Source: a bacterium (GTDB taxonomy: Bacteria > UBA9089 > CG2-30-40-21 > SBAY01). Taken from it: DNA of 15,626 bases. A program made the translations under genes and the position numbers. Under the pieces are notes generated by a model, which did not search any database, was not told where the DNA came from, and saw nothing but the letters and a program-made list of their open reading frames with translations. This document shows positions 1 to 7,488 of the stretch, one piece after another. Each line of letters opens with the position of its first letter. Position 1 is the stretch's first letter. The stretch covers positions 1 through 15,626 of the forward strand of contig JBFLYA010000082.1 of the NCBI GenBank assembly GCA_040757115.1. Reading direction: 5' to 3'.

Positions 1-119
1 GAGAGTGGGGACATTTGGAATCAACCCCTTTCTTGAAATGGAGAACAGCATATTGTCTCACTTGAGCTAAAATAAAAATAAGGACTTTATGCCCCTAAAA
101 CTAAAAAACTTGAACATCG

Positions 120-247
120 AGTATTAAAAAATTAATAAACAACGAAAGACCCAAAATGCACAAAAAAAGGAAATTTCTGTCTCTGGTAAATAGATTTTAA
201 TTTTTTCTCTGCGTCTCTGTGTCTCTGCGGTGAACGGTTACAAAAAA
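120..247 (+). repeat. Dispersed repeat, copy A (right half of an inverted-repeat element)
   Basis: This stretch is nearly identical to 10072-10193: both run from AGTATTAAAA through AACGAAAGACCC and TTTCTGTCTCTGGT to the end TGAACGGTTAC (231-241 here). The copies differ by a few substitutions and by an 8-base expansion of the CTCTGTGT tract in this copy. In the copy between the tRNA genes the same sequence is the right-hand half of a 240-bp element with matching ends. Here the left end is not visible before the window start, so this is a partial or left-truncated copy. No reading frame of note crosses it. The repeat relationship is read directly from the sequence; mobility is inferred. Confidence 0.8.
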
Positions 248-288
248 TCCTGATAATCTGCGTTTATCTGCGTCCAACAAAAAAGAAA

Positions 289-329
289 ATCAGTGTTTCA
301 TCCGTGTCCATCTGTGGCTGAACAGTTAC
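289..329 (+). repeat. Repeat right end, GTAAYNRTTCA family, upstream of the TPR gene
   Basis: The segment runs from TTTCATCCGTGTCCATCTG to TGAACAGTTAC (319-329). Close copies lie at 6080-6117 and 8719-8758, with the same order of words (TTTCATC, GTCCATCTGTGGCTGAA, then AGTTAC). All three are on the + strand, and each finishes 28-39 bases before a start codon; here it is 39 bases before ATG 369. Read on the minus strand, the end is GTAACTGTTCAGCCACAGAT, matching the left end at 4176. It could be a miniature-transposon end or a leader element. The sequence shows repetition and position, not function. The rest of 1-368 holds no gene I can support. Confidence 0.75.
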
Positions 330-368
330 GAAAAAATAATAAATTTCAACAAACTGGGAGTTATTTTA

Positions 369-3300
369 ATGGCAGAATCTAATCAAAATTTCTCATTTGA
401 AAATGATATAGAAGACCTATTGGGTGATTTAGGAGTAGTAGTAGAAAAAAAAACGGAATCAGAGGAAGAAAAAATATCTGAATTACCGGCTAAACAAGAA
501 ATCTCTCCTACTCCGCCAGAATCACCGGTTGAACTTGAAGAAGAACCCCCCGCCCCGGCTGAAGAAGAAAAGGTTGCCCCAGAAACTAAAGAAAAAGCAC
601 CAGAAGTAAAGGAAGAAGAATTGCCGGCTAAACAAGAAATCTCCCCTACTCCGCCAGAATCACCGGTTGAACTTGAAGAAGAACTACCCGCCCCGGTTGA
701 AGAAGAAAAGGTTGCCCCGGAAATCGAAGAAGAAACACCGCAAGTAAAGGAAGAAGAATTGCCGGCTAAACAAGAAATCTCCCCTACTCCGCCACCGTCA
801 CCGGTTGAACTTGAAGAAGAACTACCCGCCCCGGCTGAAGAAGAAAAGGTTGCCCCGGAAATCGAAGAAGAACCACCACAAGTAAAGGAAGAAGAATTGC
901 CGGCTAAACAAGAAATCTCCCCTACTCCACCAGCATCACCGGTTGAACTTGAAGAAGAACTACCCACGCCGGTTGAAGAAGAAAAGGTTGCCCCGGAAAT
1001 CGAAGAAGAACCACCACAAGTAAAGGAAGAAGAATTGCCGGCTAAACAAGAAATCTCCCCTACTCCACCAGCATCACCGGTTGAACTTGAAGAAGAACTA
1101 CCCACCCCGGTTGAAGAAGAAAAGGTTGCCCCGGAAATCGAAGAAGAAACACCACAAGTAAAGGAAGAAGAATTGCTGGCTAAACAAGAAATCTCCCCTA
1201 CTCCGCCAGAATCACCGGTTGAGATTGAAGAAGAACTACCCGCCCCGGCTGAAGAAGAAAAGGTTGCCCCGGAAATCGAAGAAGAAACACCACAAGTAAA
1301 GGAAGAAGAATTGCTGGCTAAACAAGAAATCTCCCCTACTCCGCCAGAATCACCGGTTGAGATTGAAGAAGAACTACCCGGCCCGGTTGAAGAAGAAAAG
1401 GTTGCCCCGGAAATCGAAGAAGAAACACCGCAAGTAAAGGAAGAAGAATTGCCGGCTAAACAAGAAATCTCCCCTACCCCGCCAGCATCACCGGTTGAAC
1501 TTGAAGAAGAACCACCCGCCCCGGCTGAAGAAGAAAAGGTTGCCCCAGAAACTAAAGAAGAAGCACCAGAAGTAAAGGAAGAAGAATTGCCGGCTAAACA
1601 AGAAATCTCCCCTACTCCGCCAGAATCACCGGTTGAGATTGAAGAAGAACTACCCGGCCCGGTTGAAGAAGAAAAGGTTGCCCCGGAAATCGAAGAAGAA
1701 ACACCGCAAGTAAAGGAAGAAGAATTGCCGGCTAAACAAGAAATCTCCCCTACCCCGCCAGAGTCACCGGTTGAACTTGAAGAAGAACTACCCGTCCCGA
1801 CTGAAGAAGAAAAGGTTGCCCCGGAAATCGAAGAAGAAGCACCAGAAGTAAAGGAAGAAGAATTGCCGGCTAAACAAGAAATCTCCCCTACCCCGCCAGC
1901 ATCACCGGTTGAACTTGAAGAAGAACTACCCGCCCCGGTTGAAGAAGAAAAGGTTGCTCCAGAAATCGAAGAAGAAGCACCAGAAGTAAAGGAAGAAGAA
2001 TTGCCGGCTAAACAAGAAATCTCTCCTACCCCGCCAGCATCACCGGTTGAACTTGAAGAAGAACTACTCGCCCCGGTTGAAGAAGAAAAGGTTGCCCCAG
2101 AAACCAAAGAAGAAGCACCAGAAGCAAAGGAAGAAGAATTGCCGGCTAAAGAAGAAATCTCCCCTACTCCGCCAGTGTCGCCGGTTGAACTTGAAGAAGA
2201 ACCACCCGCATCCGTAGAACAAGAAATACCTGAATTAGAAGAGACATCGATACCTGTTGAAGAGGAGGTCAAGGAAGAAATTATGCCTGAAGAAAAAATA
2301 CCTATTATTGAAGAAGAGATACATAAGGAAGAAGAACATGGAGAGGCGTTTGAAACAATCATTACCGAAGACCACTTTGAAGAAATTAAAGAACTAAAAG
2401 AAGAACTCCCACGCCCTCTTCCCAAAACTCCAAAACACAAGAAAGAAAAAGTGTCCATTCTCCCATTTTTAAAAAGAGGACTACAAATTCTCTTTTTAGG
2501 TATTGTGATAACCGGGATTTTATCATTGAGTTATCCAGCTTACCTATATTTCTATAAACCATATCAACATTTTAAATCCGGAGCAAATTATATTCAATCT
2601 AAAAAATTTGATAAGGCAGAAGATGAGTTTAAAGAGGGATTAAGTTTTGTTCGAGGGAAAAGAGGGAAGATTAATGCTTATAATCAATTTGGTGAAGTTT
2701 ATTTAAAGGTAAATGAGTATAAAAAGGCGGAGCAAAAATTCAATCAAGCCCTTCTTATAGCCCCAGATTACCCTGTTACTAAAAATAATCTTGTCAAACT
2801 TCAAATCCAAAAAGGTCATTTAAAAGCAAGTGAAGAGATGTGTAAAGAGATTTTATCCGCACATCCTACAAATATACCAACTTATGTTAATTTAGCCAGG
2901 GTATTACTTATGACTTCACGACCCGAAGGCGCAGTTAAATGTTTAAAATATGCCCTTTCTGTAAATAAAAAAGATATAGAGGCCTTATCCCTATATCAAC
3001 ATGCGTTAGCTAAAGCAGGTAAACATCGTGAGTCATTAAGTATTCATCGCTATCTATACCAGCTTGTCAAAGGTAAAAGATTATATTATCCTGATGATTT
3101 GACTGATATTGGACACATTTACTTGAAAAAGGGAGATTTATTTACTTCAGCCGATATTTTTCACCTGGTCTTAAGACATTATCCCAAACACAGTCGGGCA
3201 AGATTTCTATTATCTCAAGTATTACTTAAGGAATACAAGGTAGATGAGGCAATAAAAGAGCTTGAAAAAACAACGAAATATAATCCAAACTACGACCCTG

Positions 3301-3950
3301 CTTATACGCTTTTAGGTCAGGTTTATTATGATAAAAAGATATACGATAAGGCATTAATCCGATTTCATAGAGCGACTATGATTAATCCTGAAAACAATGC
3401 GGCTTTTGAAGGAATGGGAAATGTTTATTATTATCATTTAAATGCCTATAAGGAGGCGGCAAATGCCTATGCAAAAGTAAAAACAACTTCACTTCAAACA
3501 AAGTATAATTTAGCTACCTGTTTTTATAAAACAGGTCAATTTGATAAAGCCCTTGAACTGTGGAAAAGATTTCCACCAATTCCTGTAATTAACTATAATC
3601 TGGCTAATACCTATGTCCAGTTACATAATTTAGACCAGGCAATGAAAGAATATGAAGATTTGATAAATTTTTATAAAGAGAAGATAAAAGCAAGTGCTAT
3701 TCAACGAGAAAGAAAGGAGATGTATCAAGAATTAAGCGAGATTTATAATAATGTCGGGGTAGTGACCGAATTACAAGGAGAAGGTAAAAAGGCACTTTCT
3801 TACTATTGGCAAGCATTAGAATTTGCCTCTTTAGCCGATGGAGAAAATAAACCCGCCTACAATAACCTTAATCGAACCTTTAACTTAGAAGGTTTAAGTT
3901 CTGTTACTCAAGCACTAAATGATGTAAAAAAGGTAACCGTTCAACCATAG
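369..3950 (+). CDS. Membrane-anchored TPR protein with a Pro/Glu/Lys tandem-repeat domain
   Basis: A 1193-residue protein starting at ATG 369, with GGGAG at 356-360 eight bases upstream. Residues 1-37 are a short acidic head containing DIEDLLGDLG. Residues 38-589 are twelve exact 46-residue repeats rich in Glu, Pro, Lys and Val, with PEVK-like words; a decayed thirteenth follows, then an acidic linker to about 680. A basic patch (KTPKHKKEK) precedes one hydrophobic helix at about 704-727. From about 736 to 1170 there are roughly ten TPR-like helix pairs, for example around AEDEFKEGL and AIKELEKTTKYNPNYDPAY. By the positive-inside rule the repeat domain should be cytoplasmic and the TPR domain outside the membrane. 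TPRs usually bind proteins; the partner is unknown. I do not recognise a named family. The last residues (VTVQP and the stop) lie inside a dispersed repeat, so the original C-terminus may have been replaced. Confidence 0.85.
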   Translation: MAESNQNFSFENDIEDLLGDLGVVVEKKTESEEEKISELPAKQEISPTPPESPVELEEEPPAPAEEEKVAPETKEKAPEVKEEELPAKQEISPTPPESPVELEEELPAPVEEEKVAPEIEEETPQVKEEELPAKQEISPTPPPSPVELEEELPAPAEEEKVAPEIEEEPPQVKEEELPAKQEISPTPPASPVELEEELPTPVEEEKVAPEIEEEPPQVKEEELPAKQEISPTPPASPVELEEELPTPVEEEKVAPEIEEETPQVKEEELLAKQEISPTPPESPVEIEEELPAPAEEEKVAPEIEEETPQVKEEELLAKQEISPTPPESPVEIEEELPGPVEEEKVAPEIEEETPQVKEEELPAKQEISPTPPASPVELEEEPPAPAEEEKVAPETKEEAPEVKEEELPAKQEISPTPPESPVEIEEELPGPVEEEKVAPEIEEETPQVKEEELPAKQEISPTPPESPVELEEELPVPTEEEKVAPEIEEEAPEVKEEELPAKQEISPTPPASPVELEEELPAPVEEEKVAPEIEEEAPEVKEEELPAKQEISPTPPASPVELEEELLAPVEEEKVAPETKEEAPEAKEEELPAKEEISPTPPVSPVELEEEPPASVEQEIPELEETSIPVEEEVKEEIMPEEKIPIIEEEIHKEEEHGEAFETIITEDHFEEIKELKEELPRPLPKTPKHKKEKVSILPFLKRGLQILFLGIVITGILSLSYPAYLYFYKPYQHFKSGANYIQSKKFDKAEDEFKEGLSFVRGKRGKINAYNQFGEVYLKVNEYKKAEQKFNQALLIAPDYPVTKNNLVKLQIQKGHLKASEEMCKEILSAHPTNIPTYVNLARVLLMTSRPEGAVKCLKYALSVNKKDIEALSLYQHALAKAGKHRESLSIHRYLYQLVKGKRLYYPDDLTDIGHIYLKKGDLFTSADIFHLVLRHYPKHSRARFLLSQVLLKEYKVDEAIKELEKTTKYNPNYDPAYTLLGQVYYDKKIYDKALIRFHRATMINPENNAAFEGMGNVYYYHLNAYKEAANAYAKVKTTSLQTKYNLATCFYKTGQFDKALELWKRFPPIPVINYNLANTYVQLHNLDQAMKEYEDLINFYKEKIKASAIQRERKEMYQELSEIYNNVGVVTELQGEGKKALSYYWQALEFASLADGENKPAYNNLNRTFNLEGLSSVTQALNDVKKVTVQP
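480..2215 (+). repeat. Coding minisatellite: twelve 138-bp units plus a partial thirteenth
   Basis: Each unit starts GAATTGCCGGCTAAACAAGA (the first is GAATTACCGG) and encodes 46 residues beginning ELPAKQEISPTPP. Units start at 480 and every 138 bases thereafter without an indel; the twelfth ends at 2135. A thirteenth (2136 onward, with KEEIS replacing KQEIS) decays after about 80 bases. The units are not equally related. Unit 8 resembles unit 1 (both carry APETKE and APEVKEE). Unit 7 matches unit 9 apart from one residue. Units 4 and 5 also differ by one residue. This suggests duplication of multi-unit blocks. Strict length with frame preserved implies selection for the protein repeat. Copy number could vary between strains, and could be mis-assembled from short reads. 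Confidence 0.95.
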
Positions 3951-4103
3951 AGGCACAGAGTTCACAGAGAATTAGAGAAATTAGCCACTGAAAAGTGAGG
4001 CTAAAGCCTCGCATACAAATCTTTTTATTATTCGTGTTCATTCGTGGTTATATATTCCCTCTGTGTTCTCTGTAACTCTGTGGCTATATCCCTGAACGGT
4101 TAC
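3933..4103. repeat. 171-bp inverted-repeat element (MITE-like) overlapping the TPR gene's stop
   Basis: The left end is GTAACCGTTCA at 3933-3943, followed by ACCATAGAGGCACAGAG and TTCACAGAGAA. The right end is TGAACGGTTAC at 4093-4103, preceded by CTCTGTGTTCTCTGTAACTC, so the two ends are imperfect inverted copies over about 40 bases. Inside lies a short perfect hairpin, GAGGCT-AA-AGCCTC (3997-4010). There is no reading frame of useful length. The left end encodes the VTVQP tail and stop of the upstream protein. It resembles a non-autonomous element of the same family as 9948-10187. No transposase recognising these ends is in the window, and a target duplication is not evident. Confidence 0.75.
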
Positions 4104-4175
4104 TGAAAAAGGAATATAGGATAAAAAAATAAATAATGCAGGCAATAAATTACCAGGCTAATAATTTAAAAAATC

Positions 4176-4222
4176 GTAACTGTTCAGCCACTGATTAACA
4201 CAGATTGACACGGATAAAATAG
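4176..4222 (+). repeat. Repeat left end, GTAAYNRTTCA family (isolated)
   Basis: GTAACTGTTCA (4176-4186) is followed by GCCACTGATTAACACAGATT and then GACACGGATAAAATAG. The same word order occurs at 14538 in the end of ftsH. A degenerate end, GTAAGCGTTCA, lies at 4249-4259. No matching right end is found before 4700, so this is a solo or broken copy. Confidence 0.65.
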
Positions 4223-4263
4223 ATTATCAAAGTAGCATTTAAAGTGGAGTAAGCGTTCAGCCG

Positions 4264-4578
4264 TGTCCCTCAGATGGGACAATATCAACTCAAAACTCAA
4301 ATGTCAAAACTCAAAACTTCATCTCAAAACCTTAAAACTAATAGATTTATTGCGACTGATGGAGAAGCTTTTAATTGTAGTTTTGAGCTTTGCTTCATTT
4401 AATGTCCCATAGGGACAACATATCGGTAGAAATAAATATCATACAAATAATGTCCCGTAGGGACAATATATCGGTAAATGGCTTTCCATAAATTTTCTAC
4501 CAATATATCGTTCCTACGGAACTGATTGATTTATCTATCTATTCCTACCGATATTATGTTCCTAACGGAACGATTATT
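4264..4578. repeat. Cluster of five small palindromes upstream of the Rpn nuclease gene
   Basis: Three units read TGTCCC-loop-GGGACA followed by a tail: 4264-4281 (tail AATATC), 4403-4417 and 4451-4465 (tails ending ATCGGTA). Two units are inverted and use a variant stem, GTTCC-loop-GGAAC: 4510-4522, and 4558-4571 preceded by CTACCGATAT. The conserved signature is a 5-6 bp stem, a 3-6 base loop, and an AT-rich tail ending CGGTAG on one side. Units on opposite strands face each other across 4480-4500, giving a paired REP-like layout. They end about 75 bases before the nuclease promoter. The hairpins are visible; any recognition by the adjacent nuclease is speculation. Confidence 0.75.
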
Positions 4579-4654
4579 CTCATACCTTATTTATGGGTAT
4601 TATCCTATGTAGACTTCCAGTTAATAACCGCTATACAACAAAAGTAAAAAACCT

Positions 4655-4683
4655 TTGACTTTTACAGAATTATCTGCTATAAT
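4655..4683 (+). promoter_or_regulatory. Sigma70-type promoter for the Rpn nuclease gene
   Basis: TTGACT (4655-4660), a 17-base spacer, and TATAAT (4678-4683), with an extended -10 TGC directly before the -10 box. Transcription should start near 4690. That leaves almost no leader before ATG 4699 but about 30 bases, including AGGAG, before ATG 4720. This decides the start codon. Confidence 0.8.
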
Positions 4684-4719
4684 ACCAGTAAGATAAAAAT
4701 GGGGCAGGAGAAAATAAAG

Positions 4720-5679
4720 ATGGAGATATCCAATCCGCATGATGCCTTTTTTAAAGAGGTGTTTTCCAATAAAGAGAATGCAGATGATTTTATCAATGCT
4801 ACCTTACCAGAAGATTTGAAGAAAAATCTGGATTTGTCAACATTGGAATTGGATAATAATTCTTATATCGATGAGGAACTAAAGGAGAACTTTTCGGATA
4901 TCGTCTATAATTGCTTCTATATTGGTAAGAGCAAGATAAAGATTTCACTTTTATTTGAACATAAGAGTTATGTAGTGAAATATCCACATCTTCAGATTCT
5001 AAGGTATATGCTGAAGATATGGCAGACTAATATCAAGCAGAAAGAAAAATTAATTCCTATTATTCCTATTATTTTCTACCACGGCAAGGACAAATGGCAT
5101 TTAAGGGAGCTAAGTAGTTATTTTGAAGGGTTTGATGAGGTATTAGGCCGTTATATCCCAGATTTTGATTATTTATTGACTGATTTATCGGGTTATAGTG
5201 ATGAAGATTTAAAGGGAAGGATATTTTTAAATATTGGTTTACGGATTACATGTTTAATGATGAAAAATATCTTTGATGAGGGAAAGGTAAGGGAACATTT
5301 AGAGGAATTTTTAGCGATAGGGAAGATGTATTATGAACAGGAGAAGGGATTAAAGTTTTTAGAAGGGGTAATAAGGTATATCTACAATAGCACTGAGATT
5401 AAGATAGAGGAAGTAATTGAAGCAACTAAGAAGATTTCTGCAAAAGGAGGTGCAGTAGCAATGACTACAGCAATGAGATTAAGGCAAGAAGGATTACAAC
5501 AAGGGGTACAACAAGGCTTACAACAAGGAATACAACAAGGCTTACAACAGGGTGCATACAACAAGGCGATAGAAACTGCTAAGTCTATGTTCCGCAAAGG
5601 GTTTAATCTTGAGGTGATTGCTGAAATCACAGGACTTACAAAAGAAGATTTGAAAAGGCTTGTTAATGAAAAACACTAA
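4720..5679 (+). CDS. Rpn-family recombination-promoting nuclease / putative transposase (PD-(D/E)XK)
   Basis: A 319-residue protein. ATG 4720 is chosen over an in-frame ATG at 4699 because AGGAG (4706-4710) sits nine bases upstream and the promoter places the transcript start near 4690. The N-terminus NPHDAFFKEVFS is the family signature. The nuclease core follows: Asp60 in SDIVY, then LLFEHKS with Glu80 and Lys82, matching the D...ExK arrangement. The C-terminal third carries a QQG-type tandem run (about residues 256-278) typical of the family, then a helical tail ending TKEDLKRLV. Rpn proteins (known from E. coli RpnA) are DNA nucleases that raise RecA-independent recombination; many are annotated as transposase. 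The core appears intact. It stands alone, with repeats on both sides and a hairpin 19 bases after the stop. Confidence 0.88.
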   Translation: MEISNPHDAFFKEVFSNKENADDFINATLPEDLKKNLDLSTLELDNNSYIDEELKENFSDIVYNCFYIGKSKIKISLLFEHKSYVVKYPHLQILRYMLKIWQTNIKQKEKLIPIIPIIFYHGKDKWHLRELSSYFEGFDEVLGRYIPDFDYLLTDLSGYSDEDLKGRIFLNIGLRITCLMMKNIFDEGKVREHLEEFLAIGKMYYEQEKGLKFLEGVIRYIYNSTEIKIEEVIEATKKISAKGGAVAMTTAMRLRQEGLQQGVQQGLQQGIQQGLQQGAYNKAIETAKSMFRKGFNLEVIAEITGLTKEDLKRLVNEKH

Positions 5680-5697
5680 ACTATAGGCAGACCTGTG

Positions 5698-5716
5698 GGG
5701 TGCATTTTATGCACCC
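5698..5716. other. Perfect hairpin after the Rpn gene
   Basis: GGGTGCAT (5698-5705), loop TTT, ATGCACCC (5709-5716): an 8-bp perfect stem 19 bases past the nuclease stop codon. No T-run follows, so a classical rho-independent terminator is not supported. It may still end or stabilise the transcript, or be one more dispersed palindrome. The bases after it (GTGCTTCTGTGCCTTTGTGCC) repeat the 9-10-base word rhythm seen in the GTAAYNRTTCA elements. Confidence 0.55.
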
Positions 5717-5855
5717 TACCTTTGTGCTTCTGTGCCTTTGTGCCTGATATAGACTTATACCATTCCCCCAAATGAGTGACCTATTACAATCCCTGTAACA
5801 AAAGTTTCCACCTGTGCGATTAGACTAATTCATCGCAGAGACGCAAAGGAAAAAT

Positions 5856-5963
5856 AAATGTAAAATGTAAAATAGGAAATGAAAAATGGGAAATTTTAGT
5901 ACTTCACAAGACTCATTACCTTTCAGTTATACATTTTCATTTTACATTATCCATTTTACATTT
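5856..5963. repeat. 108-bp inverted repeat with AAATGTAAAATG ends
   Basis: AAATGTAAAATG (5856-5867) and CATTTTACATTT (5952-5963) are exact inverted copies. The similarity continues inward with indels (GAAATGAAAAATG against CATTTTCATTTTAC). The centre holds no frame. This is a different family from the GTAAYNRTTCA elements. The remaining part of 5717-6033 contains only fragments such as CGCAGAGACGCAAAGG (5833-5848) and no gene I can support. Confidence 0.65.
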
Positions 5964-6033
5964 AACCACACAGGTCGATAAATTTCAATGTGGAAAGATT
6001 GAAAGAAGGCATAAAAAGATTTGTCTTGTCCAA

Positions 6034-6117
6034 TCTTCGTGTCCTTCGTGCTCTTCGTGGTGAATAGTTACCAAAAATCAATGTTTCATCCGTATCTATC
6101 TGTGGCTGAATAATTAC
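6034..6117 (+). repeat. Two tandem repeat right ends upstream of alr
   Basis: The first end runs from CTTCGTGTCCTTCGTGCTC to TGAATAGTTAC (6061-6071). The second begins CAATGTTTCATCCGTATC and finishes TGAATAATTAC (6107-6117). The order matches 204-329, where a three-word end is likewise followed after about 40 bases by a TTTCATCCGTG end. The second end finishes 32 bases before the alr start codon. No convincing -35/-10 pair was seen between 5964 and 6149, so the alr promoter may lie inside the repeats. Confidence 0.7.
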
Positions 6118-6149
6118 AAAAAATCTATAGAAATTCTTAACCGATTACT

Positions 6150-7229
6150 ATGAATAAATGGATTGAAATTAATCTAACAAATATAACACATAATATCAAC
6201 CAGGTCCGTAAATTAGTCGGCGAGGGAGTAGAGATAATGCCTATTGTCAAAGCTAATGCCTATGGCCATGGGGGTATTGAAGTTGCAAAAACGGTCATAG
6301 AAGCAGGGGCAAATAGATTAGGTGTGGCATCTCTGAATGAAGGGATAGAACTCCGAGCCGCTGGAATAACTGTTCCTATCTTAGTTTTATCTCCTCTTGA
6401 ATCTAATCAACTTCAACAAGCGATTGATAACCAATTAACATTGACCATTTCAAGTCTTTCTGACCTTAAAAATTTATTCAACCAATCAATAAAAATTCAT
6501 CTTAAGATAGATACTGGTATGGGCAGACTTGGAATTCAGTGTAACGAAATAAATGAGTTAATTGAAATCATAAAATCATCTCATTTACAAATAGAAGGTA
6601 TTTTTTCTCATTTTGCTCAGGCGGATGTGGATGATAAATCATATACCTATAAACAATTTAGTAAATTTCAAGAGGTAGTAAAGAACATCTCTGCGTCAGG
6701 AATAGATATTCCGATAAAACATATCTCAAACAGTGCCGCAATAATAAGATTTAAGGAGATGCACTTAAATTTAGTCAGACCAGGCATTATGATTTATGGG
6801 CTTTACCCTGCACCGAATATCCCTAAAATAGTGTCTCTCCGCCCGGCAATGACATTTAAAACTAAGATTATCCAATTGCGTAAAATCCCGCAAGGATATG
6901 GTATTTCCTATGGTTCAACTTACATCACTCCTGAAGAAACACTCATCGCCACTATCCCGGTAGGTTATGCCGATGGTTATAACCGACTTTTATCTAATAA
7001 GGCACAGGCAGTAATTAAAGGAATTCGAGTGCCTATTGTAGGACGAATAACAATGGATTTTTGTATGCTAAATGTAAATAAAGTTCCGGATGTGGCAACT
7101 GGGGATGAAGTCATCTTATTTGGTGAAGACCCACAGGTAGATGAATTAGCACAAATCTGTCAGACAATCAACTACGAAATCGTCTGTGGCATAAATCTGC
7201 GTGTACCGCGGAGGTATTGCAGAGACTAA
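6150..7229 (+). CDS. alr: Alanine racemase
   Basis: A 359-residue, full-length PLP enzyme that interconverts L- and D-alanine in the cytoplasm, feeding D-Ala-D-Ala synthesis for peptidoglycan. The N-terminal TIM barrel carries the PLP-binding lysine Lys34 in VKANAYGHG. Further signatures are DTGMGRLG (121-128), HISNSAA (191-197), and RPGIMIYGLYP (210-220). The C-terminal domain has the second catalytic base, Tyr254, in GYGISYGSTY, then the VGYADGYNR and GRITMDFCMLNV motifs and a conserved VPRRY near the end. The start fits the family's N-terminus (KWIEINLTNITHNI). No Shine-Dalgarno sequence is visible before ATG 6150, so initiation may be SD-independent. The gene is monocistronic by spacing (about 470 bases after Rpn, 260 before the next gene). 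No frameshift or missing residue. Confidence 0.96.
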   Translation: MNKWIEINLTNITHNINQVRKLVGEGVEIMPIVKANAYGHGGIEVAKTVIEAGANRLGVASLNEGIELRAAGITVPILVLSPLESNQLQQAIDNQLTLTISSLSDLKNLFNQSIKIHLKIDTGMGRLGIQCNEINELIEIIKSSHLQIEGIFSHFAQADVDDKSYTYKQFSKFQEVVKNISASGIDIPIKHISNSAAIIRFKEMHLNLVRPGIMIYGLYPAPNIPKIVSLRPAMTFKTKIIQLRKIPQGYGISYGSTYITPEETLIATIPVGYADGYNRLLSNKAQAVIKGIRVPIVGRITMDFCMLNVNKVPDVATGDEVILFGEDPQVDELAQICQTINYEIVCGINLRVPRRYCRD

Positions 7230-7328
7230 ACTTAGAAAAAAATGGGGTAGTGAAATAATAGGGTGATGCATTTAACATCAACACTCCCATACTAGTGTCG
7301 TGTTGAACAAATAACGCACGGAATTTGA

Positions 7329-7414
7329 TTCTGGTAACTGGTGATTGGTAACTGGTAATTAAATACCGTTCGGCTGATCTCAGGACGAAACTATTTAACC
7401 AGTTACCAATTATC
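7329..7414. repeat. Inverted repeat of the GGTAACTGGT type
   Basis: ATTGGTAACTGGT (from about 7344) pairs with ACCAGTTACCAAT (7398-7410). A further GGTAACTGGT copy at 7333 makes the left arm a tandem. The same vocabulary (TTGGTAA...) builds the hairpin between the tRNA genes at 9752-9788. The loop contains GTTCGGCTGATCTCAGGACG. Upstream, 7292-7328 (AGTGTCGTGTTGAACAAATA and the following bases) looks like a distinct insertion scar but is not identifiable. No terminator for alr is evident in 7230-7320. Confidence 0.55.
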
Positions 7415-7488
7415 CGTTTGCAGGTTATGAAATCTGATGATACGCCGTGCAAAATTTACTCAACACCACACTAGCAAAAGGACATAGA

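Noticed and set aside
480-2135. CRISPR-like regular repeats
   Set aside because: Units are 138 bp, contiguous, without unique spacers, and lie in one continuous reading frame.
383-2458. 691-codon open frame on the minus strand, Ser/Gly-rich
   Set aside because: It is the antisense of the GAA/CCG-rich tandem array; periodic codon composition keeps the reverse frame open. No ribosome-binding site, and the product has no recognisable fold.
4699-4719. Seven-residue longer N-terminus for the Rpn protein
   Set aside because: The promoter places the transcript start near 4690 and the Shine-Dalgarno sequence fits ATG 4720 instead.
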